Assembly: GCA_002689445.1 (NCBI GenBank)
Contig: NZGC01000089.1
Location: 1-32,835 of the forward strand
Origin: Gammaproteobacteria bacterium
GTDB taxonomy: Bacteria; Pseudomonadota; Gammaproteobacteria; Pseudomonadales; Azotimanducaceae
Direction of reading: 5' to 3'
Length of the DNA stretch: 32,835 bases
Shown here: positions 24,678-32,424 of the stretch, piece by piece
Numbering within the stretch: the first letter of the stretch is position 1
How the letters are laid out: each line of letters begins with the position of its first letter
Notes under the pieces: generated by a model
The model's input: only the letters and a program-made list of their open reading frames with translations
Database searches by the model: none
Told to the model about the DNA's origin: nothing
Made by a program: the position numbers and the translations under genes

Positions 24678-25576
24678 GGCCCACAGAGTTCGAAAAGGGC
24701 TTCTGTCAAGGCTAAGGGTTGGTCCAGCAAAATGTGATGATGCGCACGTTGAACTGTGCGAACGCAGTTGGCATCAAAAAGTTGTTGGATGACTTGGCGA
24801 TTGGCCCGTCCTGCACTGCTTTCATCGTTAAAAAAAGCACTCTCATCACCCAAGATGGCAGCCATCGGTAGCGCCAGTTCTTGAATCATGGTGCCGGCCT
24901 TAGGCAGGCACAAGGTTGGCATCAGCTTTTTGAATAATTGCCTGTCTAATTTGTACTCAAATCCTCGCGCAGTTTCTCGCACCGAATGGGCGGCAATGTG
25001 GTCGATAATAAAGGGGTGAGTTAACGGTTGACGGGGTTTTAACCGGAAGCGTTTGGTTGCGACTGCTAGGGATTGATACAACCTGTTTGGCCTCGGTTCC
25101 GGAAAGATGTTGAGCGAGGACAGGGAGTCTTGACGGTTAGATGCTGGCGGACGCGAGCCAATCGGGGCAATCACCGAATCGACGAGGACCAATTGTTTTG
25201 CCCAATTCGGGTAAAGCCAACAGGCGATTCGAGCCAGTGTACCGCCAAAACTGTGGCCTACGATGATTGGGTCTTTATAACCTACAGCCGCCGTAACAGC
25301 GCGCAATTCCTCTGCAAATAGTCCCGGGGCATAAAAATCTCGATGATCACTTTCTCCAGCGCCAGAAAGGTCGATAGCGGTGACATCGAATTGGCGATTT
25401 AAAATCGGAGCAATATGGTCCCACCAGTGACTGTGGGCGGCGTGACCGTGAACCAGTAAGATGCCTGAAGCATGGGGTTTGGCCCAGCGTCTGGCTGCGA
25501 TGGTTGCCCCCGCAACCACGACATGAAGAGGTTTTGCGGGTTGCTTTAAGGTTGCTTGAAATTGTTCTGGTGTCAT
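24674..25576 (-). CDS. Alpha/beta-hydrolase fold protein
   Basis: A 300-residue alpha/beta hydrolase. L-V-H-G-H-A-A-H-S-H-W-W (the HG oxyanion loop) comes early, the nucleophile elbow is V-G-H-S-F-G-G-T, and the C-terminal catalytic His probably lies in R-A-H-H-H-I-L-L-D-Q-P. The acid is likely the Asp in I-L-G-D-E-S. No signal peptide is seen. Such enzymes cleave esters, lactones, epoxides or haloalkanes, and specificity cannot be inferred. ATG 25576 is preferred to the GTG directly before it. It is divergent from the TRAP operon over 64 bases and could share control with it. Confidence 0.85.
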   Translation of the reverse strand: MTPEQFQATLKQPAKPLHVVVAGATIAARRWAKPHASGILLVHGHAAHSHWWDHIAPILNRQFDVTAIDLSGAGESDHRDFYAPGLFAEELRAVTAAVGYKDPIIVGHSFGGTLARIACWLYPNWAKQLVLVDSVIAPIGSRPPASNRQDSLSSLNIFPEPRPNRLYQSLAVATKRFRLKPRQPLTHPFIIDHIAAHSVRETARGFEYKLDRQLFKKLMPTLCLPKAGTMIQELALPMAAILGDESAFFNDESSAGRANRQVIQQLFDANCVRTVQRAHHHILLDQPLALTEALFELCGP

Positions 25577-25640
25577 CACTGATCGCTTGGCTAAATCAAG
25601 GTAGTATAGGGTAGTTTAGAGTCGGTAAAGGAGAGGTAAG

Positions 25641-26762
25641 ATCAAGAATCCTTGGACAAACCGCAGTGCGCTGATCGCCATTTCTTTGGCTTTTTTTGTG
25701 GGATTGCTTGGCGCGCTGAGTCTTCGAGATCAAGCAACAGTAACCACGCTGGATACTAACTCGCAGGTGCAGCGAATCAAGTGGCGTACCCCGGTTGCCT
25801 TTGGTACTCAGCTGCCCGCGCTCGGGGATAATATTGTTTTCGTTGCAGAGGCCTTAAAAACGGCATCGAACGGCCGGTTTTTGTTGGAAGTATATGAGCC
25901 TGGGATGTTGGTGCCAGCTTTTAGTATTACTGAGAGTGTCAAAGCAGATAAGCTTGCTGCCGGCTATACTTGGTTGGGTTATGACCAGGGTAAAATCCCG
26001 GCGACCCCCCTAATTTCGGCCGTGCCCTTTGGCATGGAGCCTTGGGAGTACACAGCTTGGTATTACGAAGCCGGTGGTAAAGCATTGGCAGAAGCGCTGT
26101 ACGCAGAGCACAATATCCACCCCATATTATGCGGCATTATTGGGCCAGAAACGGCTGGTTGGTTTCGTTTTCCGGTTTCGTCTCTGGAACAGTTTGATGG
26201 CCTAAAAATCCGATTTGCGGGGTTGGGTGGGCGAGTTTTACAAGCCCTGGGCGCATCGGTCACCCTCATACCAGGGGGCGAAATCTACCAAGCGCTAGAG
26301 AAAGGCGCCATTGATGCGACTGAATATTCGCTGCCTGTGGTTGACGCCAAGCTTGGGTTCGATCAGGTTGCAAAGTTCAATTATTTTCCGGGATGGCACC
26401 AAACGTTCACCGCCGCGCACTTGGTCGTGAATAAGGCCCGATGGGAAGGTTTGAGCAAAGCCGATCAAGCGTTATTGGAGATGACTTGCACGGCGGGTGT
26501 TACCCGAAATTTAGCGCGGGGTGAGGCCCTTCAGGGGGCAGTGATTGAGGGTTTTGCAGGCAAAGGGGTCAAGCCCATTAAGTTTGATCGGTCAATTTTA
26601 AAATCGTTGCAGCAAGTCACCGAAACGGTTTTGGCCGAGGAAGCTGAAAAAGACCCTCAGTTTGCTGAAATCTGGGCCTCGCAACAGGCGTTCATGCAGC
26701 AATATAAGCAGTGGAAAGCGTTAGCCTATTTGCCTCGCGATTTCGATGAGGATGCTGATTAG
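25641..26762 (+). CDS. dctP: TRAP transporter solute-binding protein (DctP-type), AUC start proposed
   Basis: A periplasmic binding protein of the DctP/TakP-like group. Evidence is the P-x-L-G-D-N...A-L-K-T-A-S-N-G-R-F-x-L-E-V-Y-E-P-G-M-L-V-P stretch, the signature F-x-G-L-K-I-R-F-A-G-L-G-G-R-V-L-Q-A-L-G-A, G-G-E-I-Y-Q-A-L-E-K-G-A-I-D-A-T-E, and W-H-Q-T-F. This class binds carboxylates, often 2-oxo or hydroxy acids. The normal start is missing: AGGAG (25629-25633) lies 7 nt before an ATC at 25641, which opens a proper signal peptide ((I/M)-K-N-P-W-T-N-R then a hydrophobic core). The next usual start, TTG 25686, would cut off the charged N-terminus. I take 25641 as the true start. It heads dctP-dctQ-dctM. 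Confidence 0.85.
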   Translation: MKNPWTNRSALIAISLAFFVGLLGALSLRDQATVTTLDTNSQVQRIKWRTPVAFGTQLPALGDNIVFVAEALKTASNGRFLLEVYEPGMLVPAFSITESVKADKLAAGYTWLGYDQGKIPATPLISAVPFGMEPWEYTAWYYEAGGKALAEALYAEHNIHPILCGIIGPETAGWFRFPVSSLEQFDGLKIRFAGLGGRVLQALGASVTLIPGGEIYQALEKGAIDATEYSLPVVDAKLGFDQVAKFNYFPGWHQTFTAAHLVVNKARWEGLSKADQALLEMTCTAGVTRNLARGEALQGAVIEGFAGKGVKPIKFDRSILKSLQQVTETVLAEEAEKDPQFAEIWASQQAFMQQYKQWKALAYLPRDFDEDAD

Positions 26763-27298
26763 TGTCAAAGGAGCTTCCCATCACAGCATTTTCAGTAAGG
26801 ATCGATCGTTGGATCCGGCGAATTGGAACCGGGCTGGGTGTGATCTGGTTGGCGTTGATCGCCGTGATCATGTTGAATGTGGTCTGTCGTTACGTCTTCT
26901 CAGAGGGTTTTATTGAGCTCGAAGAGCTGCAGTGGCACTTATACGCCACTGGTTTCTTACTTGGGTTGTCTTACGCATTGGTTGAGGATGCACACGTCAG
27001 AGTCGACGTGTTTCGGGCTCGATGGCAGACGACAACCACCGCCTGGGTTGAGTTCTATGGGCTCACCTTACTGTTATTGCCCTTTTGCGTATTAGTTTTG
27101 GTCTCGGCGATGCCTTTTGTGAGCTATGCTTTTGTGACCGCCGAAGTCTCTCAAGCGCCTGGCGGTTTGCCTCTGCGCTGGTTAATTAAGGCGATGCTAC
27201 CCTTGGGATTTCTACTGCTCGTGGCTGCGGCGCTCAGTCGGCTAACGCGGGTTGTGGCTGAACTTTTTGGTGTGCCAGCAGGGAGCAAGTCGCAATGA
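26762..27298 (+). CDS. dctQ: TRAP transporter small permease (DctQ)
   Basis: A 178-residue inner-membrane protein with four hydrophobic helices, the usual size of a DctQ subunit. The family motif V-V-C-R-Y-V-F is followed by E-L-Q-W-H-L-Y and a D-A-H-V-R-V-D-V-F loop. It starts at GTG 26762, sharing one base with the dctP stop (TAGTG), and ends inside the dctM start. It bridges the binding protein and DctM in the Na+-driven import of a carboxylate. Confidence 0.93.
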   Translation: MSKELPITAFSVRIDRWIRRIGTGLGVIWLALIAVIMLNVVCRYVFSEGFIELEELQWHLYATGFLLGLSYALVEDAHVRVDVFRARWQTTTTAWVEFYGLTLLLLPFCVLVLVSAMPFVSYAFVTAEVSQAPGGLPLRWLIKAMLPLGFLLLVAAALSRLTRVVAELFGVPAGSKSQ

Positions 27299-28647
27299 CG
27301 GACGGCGACTGGTTGAGTCTGTTAATGTTTTTGAGCTTTATCTTGCTCATTTTTTCGGGTTATCCCGTTGCGTGGGTTCTGGGCGGTCTTGCGGTCTTGT
27401 TCACTGCAATCGGTATCGTTGCCGGTGTCGACTTGGGTTGGGACATAGATCTCAGTTGGGAATACTCGTCGCTGGTCGCAGATCGGATTTGGGACGTGAT
27501 GAATAATTGGGTGTTAGTGGCCTTGCCAATGTTCATTTTTATGGGGCTGATGCTTGAGAAGTCGGGTTTAGCAGAACGCCTATTGCGAAATTTGTCGACC
27601 GTGTTTGGTGCATTACCGGGTGGGATGGCGCTGTCTGTGGTGACGATCGGTGTGCTGTTGTCGGCATCAACCGGGATTATCGGAGCGTCGGTAGTTCTTC
27701 TAGGTCTGCTCGCGATGCCACCGATGCTGGCGAGAGGGTATCAACCTGAGCTGGCCTCGGGAACGATTGCAGCGGTGGGCTCTCTCGGTATTTTGGTCCC
27801 CCCTTCAATCATGTTGGTGATGATGGCCGACCGTTTGGCGCTGCCAGTCGGTGAGTTATTTCTCGGAGCACTGATACCTGGTTTGTTACTCGCGCTCCTT
27901 TATGCGGTCTATATCATGCTGCTTGCCACGTTCAAGCCCAAGCTGGCGCCGGCGGCGCCGAGGGACGGGTCTTTGAATGCGCGTCTGGTGGTAGAGCTGC
28001 TGGCCTCGATGATGCCCCCCTTACTGCTGATTTTGGCTGTCCTCGGTTCGATCTTTTTAGGTTTGGCTACACCCACCGAAGCGGCCGGTGTGGGAGCTGC
28101 GGGTGCGTTGCTGCTGACGGCGGGTTATGGGCAGCTCGACTGGTCGGTATTGAAGCAGGTGTCGTTAGAGACAACCAAAACGACGAGCTATATTTTTGCG
28201 ATTTTTCTTGGTGCGACGGCTTTTTCTCTGGTCTTAAGGGGGTTGGGGGGCGACGAGCTGATTGCCAAAGGGTTGTTTGGATTGCCCTTTGGGCCAGAAG
28301 GCGTGTTATTGACCATCTTATTGGTCGTTTTTCTGCTAGGTTTTGTCCTGGATTGGATCGAAATCACACTGATTGTGTTGCCACTGGTTGCGCCCGTTGT
28401 CGTTGAATTGGGATTCAACCTGATTTGGTTTACCGTTCTATTCGCCGTGTGTCTTCAAACGGCTTTCTTAACGCCTCCCGTGGGTTTTGCCATATTTTAT
28501 CTGAAAGGGGTGGTGCCAAAATCAGTCACTATTCCGACCATCTACAGGGGGGTAGTTCCCTTCATCCTGCTGCAGCTGCTGGCGTTGGTTTTAATTTATC
28601 AGTTTACTGATTTGGTCCTTTATCTCCCTAGTCAATGGCTCTCTTAA
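27295..28647 (+). CDS. dctM: TRAP transporter large permease (DctM)
   Basis: A 450-residue polytopic permease with about 12 hydrophobic segments, typical of DctM. Motifs include L-V-A-L-P-M-F-I-F-M-G-L-M-L-E, S-T-G-I-I-G-A-S, G-S-L-G-I-L-V-P-P-S-I-M and A-T-P-T-E-A-A-G-V-G. It carries out the ion-coupled transport step. ATG 27295 overlaps the dctQ stop (ATGA). No terminator is evident directly after it. Confidence 0.95.
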   Translation: MTDGDWLSLLMFLSFILLIFSGYPVAWVLGGLAVLFTAIGIVAGVDLGWDIDLSWEYSSLVADRIWDVMNNWVLVALPMFIFMGLMLEKSGLAERLLRNLSTVFGALPGGMALSVVTIGVLLSASTGIIGASVVLLGLLAMPPMLARGYQPELASGTIAAVGSLGILVPPSIMLVMMADRLALPVGELFLGALIPGLLLALLYAVYIMLLATFKPKLAPAAPRDGSLNARLVVELLASMMPPLLLILAVLGSIFLGLATPTEAAGVGAAGALLLTAGYGQLDWSVLKQVSLETTKTTSYIFAIFLGATAFSLVLRGLGGDELIAKGLFGLPFGPEGVLLTILLVVFLLGFVLDWIEITLIVLPLVAPVVVELGFNLIWFTVLFAVCLQTAFLTPPVGFAIFYLKGVVPKSVTIPTIYRGVVPFILLQLLALVLIYQFTDLVLYLPSQWLS

Positions 28648-28874
28648 ACCGGCTCATCCTTTAACCCCATCACCTTTTAACCTTTAAGGTTGAACCTTAT
28701 CGCTGAGCAATGAATACGCTCTTGAGCAAAGAGGTTTGACTCCACGATCTGGCAGAGAATACCCGCTGAGCAGGGCCGCCTATTCGGTTTTGCTCGAGAG
28801 AAAAGCCAGATCGACTCGCTGTAATCGTGTCGCCAGCCGCTGCCCGCTCCATTCTTGCCCCACAAAAGGGCGAT

Positions 28875-28891
28875 TGCCCCACTGCTGTGCA
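28875..28891. promoter_or_regulatory. Possible NtrC-type enhancer site
   Basis: TGCCCCA-CTG-CTGTGCA matches the dyad TGCACCA-N3-TGGTGCA at 6 of 7 and 5 of 7 positions. It lies about 100 bp upstream of the -24 element, a normal enhancer distance. It is a weak match and is offered only because of the sigma-54 promoter. Confidence 0.35.
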
Positions 28892-28988
28892 CAGGAGCTT
28901 TAATTTCGCGAGGCCCTGTCAGGCCGATCAGCGCAATCTCGACTATATATACCGCACGAATCCGCCCGTTTCATAGGTCTTGGACATA

Positions 28989-29005
28989 TTGGCATCATCT
29001 TTGCT
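28989..29005 (+). promoter_or_regulatory. Sigma-54 (RpoN) promoter of amt
   Basis: TTGGCATC (28989-28996), four bases, then TTGCT (29001-29005) fit the -24/-12 consensus, with the invariant GG (28991-28992) and GC (29003-29004) spaced exactly 10 nt apart. This predicts NtrC-dependent expression under nitrogen limitation, as is usual for Amt genes. Confidence 0.8.
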
Positions 29006-29121
29006 GAACAGTGGGCAGGACTTCAACAGTCCAGGGAATGGTTTCAGACAGCCAAGTACGGTGTCTAGAGCTAAATTCAGGAGCCACAAACGCAGCGGCG
29101 TCATCCGAGGAGGAAAAAATT

Positions 29122-30363
29122 GTGGAAGAATCAGTGATACAACTAAGTTATTCGGTCGATACCCTTTACTTTTTGGTTATGGGAGCGCTTGTCATGTTTA
29201 TGGCACCCGGCTTCGCCATGTTAGAGGCGGGATTGGTTCGAGCAAAAAATACCAGTGAGATTTTAACAAAGAACGTGTCGTTATTTGCTATCGCTTCACT
29301 GATGTACCTTATTGTAGGTTACAGCATTATGTATAGCGACGGGTCTGGATGGATCCCAGGGATCGGCACCTACTTGATGGGTGGCGATAACACCGTTGAA
29401 GAGGTGTTGGCATCGGGTGGCGACACGTATTACTCGGGTGCTTCGGATTTCTTCTTCCAAGTCGTATTCGTTGCCACCGCCATGTCGATTATTTCTGGCG
29501 CAGTGGCGGAGCGAATGAAGTTATTTGCCTTCCTGGCGTTTGCCGTTGTCATGACAGGATTCATTTACCCCGTGCAAGGTTTCTGGAAGTGGGGTGGCGG
29601 CGCATTGGATGAGGCGGGATTCCTAGATTTTGCTGGATCCGGCGTAGTGCACATGTGTGGCGCTGCCGCAGCACTGGCGGGTGTCTTATTGTTGGGCGCA
29701 CGGAAAGGTAAGTACGGACCCCAAGGCCAGGTACTTCCTCTGCCTGGAGCGAACATGCCTCTGGCAACCCTCGGTATGTTTATCTTGTGGTTTGGCTGGT
29801 TTGGTTTCAACGGTGGCTCTGAGTTGATCGTCAGTAATATCGAAGAAGCCAATGCCGTTGCCTTAATTTTCGTCAACACTAACACGGCAGCGGCGGCGGG
29901 TCTGATCGGCGCGTTGGTCACTGCTCGGCTTGTATTCGGCAAGGCCGACTTAACGATGGCGCTTAATGGAGCGCTTGCAGGATTGGTTTCGATCACCGCT
30001 GAGCCTTTAACGCCGATGCCAGGCCAGGCAGCACTTATCGGTTTGGCCGGAGGCATGCTGGTGGTCGGTTCTATCGTGTTGCTGGATAAGTTACGAATTG
30101 ATGACCCCGTCGGTGCGATCTCTGTCCACGGTACCTGTGGCATATGGGGCTTGCTGGCGGTTTGTTTTACCAATCCTGACGCGCTGCTCAGTGCTCAGTT
30201 GATGGGAATCGTGGCGATTTTCCTCTGGACGTTTGTTGTCGGCGGTATCGCATGGATGGTGATCAAAGCAGTGATGGGTATTCGAATTTCTGAAGAAGAG
30301 GAGTTGGCTGGCTCCGATATCTCAGAGATCGGTATCGAGGCTTATCCTGAGTTCACCAAGTAA
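29122..30363 (+). CDS. amt: Ammonium transporter (Amt family)
   Basis: A 413-residue Amt/MEP protein with about 11 transmembrane helices. Its pore twin histidines are visible: H177 in V-V-H-M-C-G and H335 in S-V-H-G-T-C-G-I-W-G. Other motifs are A-G-L-V-R-A-K-N, A-T-A-M-S-I-I-S-G-A-V-A-E-R and W-F-G-W-F-G-F-N-G-G-S. It conducts ammonium into the cell. I choose GTG 29122, 8 nt after AGGAGG; upstream codons give a polar stretch not typical of the family. Unlike most proteobacterial amtB genes it has no glnK before it. A strong terminator follows. Confidence 0.95.
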   Translation: MEESVIQLSYSVDTLYFLVMGALVMFMAPGFAMLEAGLVRAKNTSEILTKNVSLFAIASLMYLIVGYSIMYSDGSGWIPGIGTYLMGGDNTVEEVLASGGDTYYSGASDFFFQVVFVATAMSIISGAVAERMKLFAFLAFAVVMTGFIYPVQGFWKWGGGALDEAGFLDFAGSGVVHMCGAAAALAGVLLLGARKGKYGPQGQVLPLPGANMPLATLGMFILWFGWFGFNGGSELIVSNIEEANAVALIFVNTNTAAAAGLIGALVTARLVFGKADLTMALNGALAGLVSITAEPLTPMPGQAALIGLAGGMLVVGSIVLLDKLRIDDPVGAISVHGTCGIWGLLAVCFTNPDALLSAQLMGIVAIFLWTFVVGGIAWMVIKAVMGIRISEEEELAGSDISEIGIEAYPEFTK

Positions 30364-30436
30364 GTTTTGGTGAGGAGTGCCAGGGACGGCGCTCTTCGCC
30401 ATCTTTTCCCCCTCGAGTCTTGTAGAGACTCTCTCA

Positions 30437-30461
30437 GGCGCCCTTTTGGGCGCCTTTTTTT
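30437..30461 (+). terminator. Intrinsic terminator after amt
   Basis: GGCGCCC (30437-30443) pairs with GGGCGCC (30448-30454) around TTTT and is followed by seven T. A smaller stem (GAGTGCC/GGCGCTC, 30375-30394) precedes it. Confidence 0.94.
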
Positions 30462-30675
30462 ATGGGCAGAAATCATTAACGGCAGCGATTGAAGTTGCTC
30501 CTGTTGCGACTGAGCCGAGCTCGCTGTGATCCCGGATGAAAGCTTTACAGCCTTTGCAGCTTTATAGCCTTAGCTTAACCGCTGAAGCTGGGCGCAAGTT
30601 TGGCTCGCATCCGAAGTCAGTCGGGTCAAGGGCTGAGCGCCTGTTTGATTTTGGGGTTAGGCGCTCGCCGCCTGA
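30462..30675. other. Intergenic stretch between amt terminator and SPFH gene
   Basis: With the amt 3' region this makes 312 bases without a gene. I see no conserved frame or motif beyond the two stems above. It is the downstream region of the SPFH gene, with no clear minus-strand terminator. Confidence 0.5.
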
Positions 30676-31539
30676 TTACGGCTTGTCGATGTTATCGATA
30701 GAGATCAGGGGTATGCTATCTCCGCCCGAAAATCGAGGTAGCTGACCATTCCACTTTTCAGCAATTCTCAGTTGTATCAGCTGCGGATTACCGGCGAGCG
30801 CTTCTGCCTCTCGTTTGATTGCATCGGCGCGGGCTCTGGATTCTACCTCTATCTCATAGGCTGCAGCATCAGCTGCCAGTGTTCTCTCGGCCGCCGCTGC
30901 CTCGGCTTGAGTCACCCGTCGTAACTTTTCATTTTTTGCTTTGAGCGCGTCCTGCTCTGCTCGAACTTTCTCCTCAATGGCGCGGTTAAATTCAGCAGAA
31001 AAATCGAAATCAGTAATCGCGACGTTAGCGATGATTAATAGTCCGTTCAGTTCTTTTTCGCTGAGGGTCTCATCGAGGAAAGAATTAATTTGACCTTGTA
31101 TCTTAGATTTCACCTCATCACGCTTCGTAATCAATTGCTCTGCCGTGTAAAGCGCGGTAATGGCTTTTACCGACTCCATAATGGAGGGCGATATTAACGT
31201 TCGTTCGACAACACTCCTTGTACCGACTTTTTGCAGGGTCAAGGGCATTAGCTCAGGGGTCATTGAATATTGAACGGCAATCTGAGTCTCAACCACCTGT
31301 AAGTCTTTAGAGGACGCTCCCGCGCTGGTTTCAACTTTGCTTAAGCGAATGTCAAAGTCTTCAACTGAGTCAATAAAAGGGGACTTAAAATGAAAACCCT
31401 CTGACAAATAACTCGGTTGGACGGCACCGAGTCTTTTGACGACGCCAACGTAACCTGCATCAATGACTGTAAAGCTTTGAATGGCGACGATAATGAGAAT
31501 GAGCAAGGGAATCCCAAGGGTTAATAGTCTTTGAGTCAT
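30676..31539 (-). CDS. SPFH/prohibitin-family membrane protein
   Basis: A 287-residue prohibitin-like protein. It has an N-terminal signal anchor (about 4-24, LLTLGIPLLILIIVAIQSF) and then the SPFH (band 7) domain, seen as D-A-G-Y-V-G-V-V-K-R-L-G...L-S-E-G-F-H-F-K-S-P-F. A long charged Ala/Glu-rich coiled coil (about 190-245, E-K-V-R-A-E-Q-D-A-L-K-A-K-N-E-K) comes next. Prohibitin homologues form ring complexes at the inner membrane and regulate proteases such as FtsH; here that is family knowledge only. ATG 31539 is preceded by AAAGGA. It stands alone. Confidence 0.9.
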   Translation of the reverse strand: MTQRLLTLGIPLLILIIVAIQSFTVIDAGYVGVVKRLGAVQPSYLSEGFHFKSPFIDSVEDFDIRLSKVETSAGASSKDLQVVETQIAVQYSMTPELMPLTLQKVGTRSVVERTLISPSIMESVKAITALYTAEQLITKRDEVKSKIQGQINSFLDETLSEKELNGLLIIANVAITDFDFSAEFNRAIEEKVRAEQDALKAKNEKLRRVTQAEAAAAERTLAADAAAYEIEVESRARADAIKREAEALAGNPQLIQLRIAEKWNGQLPRFSGGDSIPLISIDNIDKP

Positions 31540-31869
31540 GAGTAACGTCCTTTAATCAGTGATGAGATTAGGGTGAAGCCTTGCCAATGCCCGCAACCGG
31601 CGAAGAGAATCGTTGGTTAAACGCAAGAGCTGTACCAGCTTAGCACTAAATGACGTGGCCATTATTGGGCATTGTTGGAAACGCTGAATCGAACCTACAA
31701 AATTGGACGTTCTGACCTTTTGGCGACTCCAGAATAGGAACTTGGTCGAATGAGACAGTCAAAGGGTTGCAAAAGGTTCGCGCTGATCCGAGCGTTGCTG
31801 GCCGGTCGATTGACCGCGATTGTCATACGGTTGGCCCCGCCCGATAACTCACGCTTCAATTGCTGCGAG
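31540..31869. other. 330-bp intergenic region
   Basis: No gene, strong terminator or repeat was seen between the SPFH gene and the GNAT gene. It should hold the promoter for the SPFH gene on the minus strand, but I see no clear -10/-35 pair. Confidence 0.5.
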
Positions 31870-32418
31870 CTAGCGCTCGAAGGCTCCAACAAAGGGTTCA
31901 AGAGGCTGCTGAGGAATGTTGGCTTTAAAAGATTCTTCCTTAAAAATGGTAAAGCCGTGCTTTTGGTAGTTGGCTAATGCGTTGGGGTGGTCCAGTGAAC
32001 AGGTGTGTAGCCAAATGCGGTCGGTAGCCAGACCAAACGCCGCATGGATAGCATCTTGTAAGAAGAGCCCACCAAGCCCTGTTCCGATTTGGGCCAGCAT
32101 TAAGCCGAATAAACAGATCTCAGCACTTAGCGTGGATTCTTGTTTGATCTCAAAGTAACCAATAGGGCAGCCTTCTTGGTAGGCAACCCAAAAAAAGGTG
32201 TCGTCTCTTGTCACATGGTTTCGCCACTCTTCAAGCGACCAACCCAGCTTCTCATACCACCGCCAAGGAGCGCCAACCGTAGCGTAGAGGTATCGACAAA
32301 AGCTTGGGTCAGGGTTTTTTAGACGTTGAAGATCGTAGCTACGAGGCAATGATTGGGTAGAGAGGGGCTGATGCCGTTCTAAGTGCCAGACCTGAATAGG
32401 TTCTATCTTCCAGTCCAT
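31870..32418 (-). CDS. GNAT-family N-acetyltransferase
   Basis: A 182-residue GNAT protein. The C-terminal half shows the fold: F-W-V-A-Y-Q-E-G-C-P-I-G-Y-F-E-I (strand 4), A-E-I-C-L-F-G-L-M and G-T-G-L-G-G-L-F-L-Q (the acetyl-CoA pyrophosphate loop), then N-A-L-A-N-Y-Q-K-H-G-F. It probably acetylates a small amine or a protein N-terminus. It starts 6 bases after the SDR stop, with its AAGGA overlapping that stop, so it is the second gene of an operon with the dehalogenase-like SDR. Confidence 0.85.
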   Translation of the reverse strand: MDWKIEPIQVWHLERHQPLSTQSLPRSYDLQRLKNPDPSFCRYLYATVGAPWRWYEKLGWSLEEWRNHVTRDDTFFWVAYQEGCPIGYFEIKQESTLSAEICLFGLMLAQIGTGLGGLFLQDAIHAAFGLATDRIWLHTCSLDHPNALANYQKHGFTIFKEESFKANIPQQPLEPFVGAFER

Positions 32419-32424
32419 AAATCC

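Larger units (their letters stand above)
28648..29121. other. 474-bp leader region of the ammonium transporter
   Basis: No gene was found here. It contains a weak inverted repeat around AACCTTTAAGGTT (28679-28691), the NtrC-like site and the sigma-54 promoter listed below. The 5' leader from the predicted start site to the GTG is about 105 nt and ends in a strong AGGAGG (29108-29113). Confidence 0.6.

Noticed and set aside
28677-28892. Minus-strand frame upstream of amt
   Set aside because: No ribosome site or family similarity, and it overlaps the regulatory region of amt.
29565-30173. 202-codon minus-strand frame opposite amt
   Set aside because: It is an antisense shadow of a highly conserved gene; its Pro/Ala-rich content follows from the amt codons.
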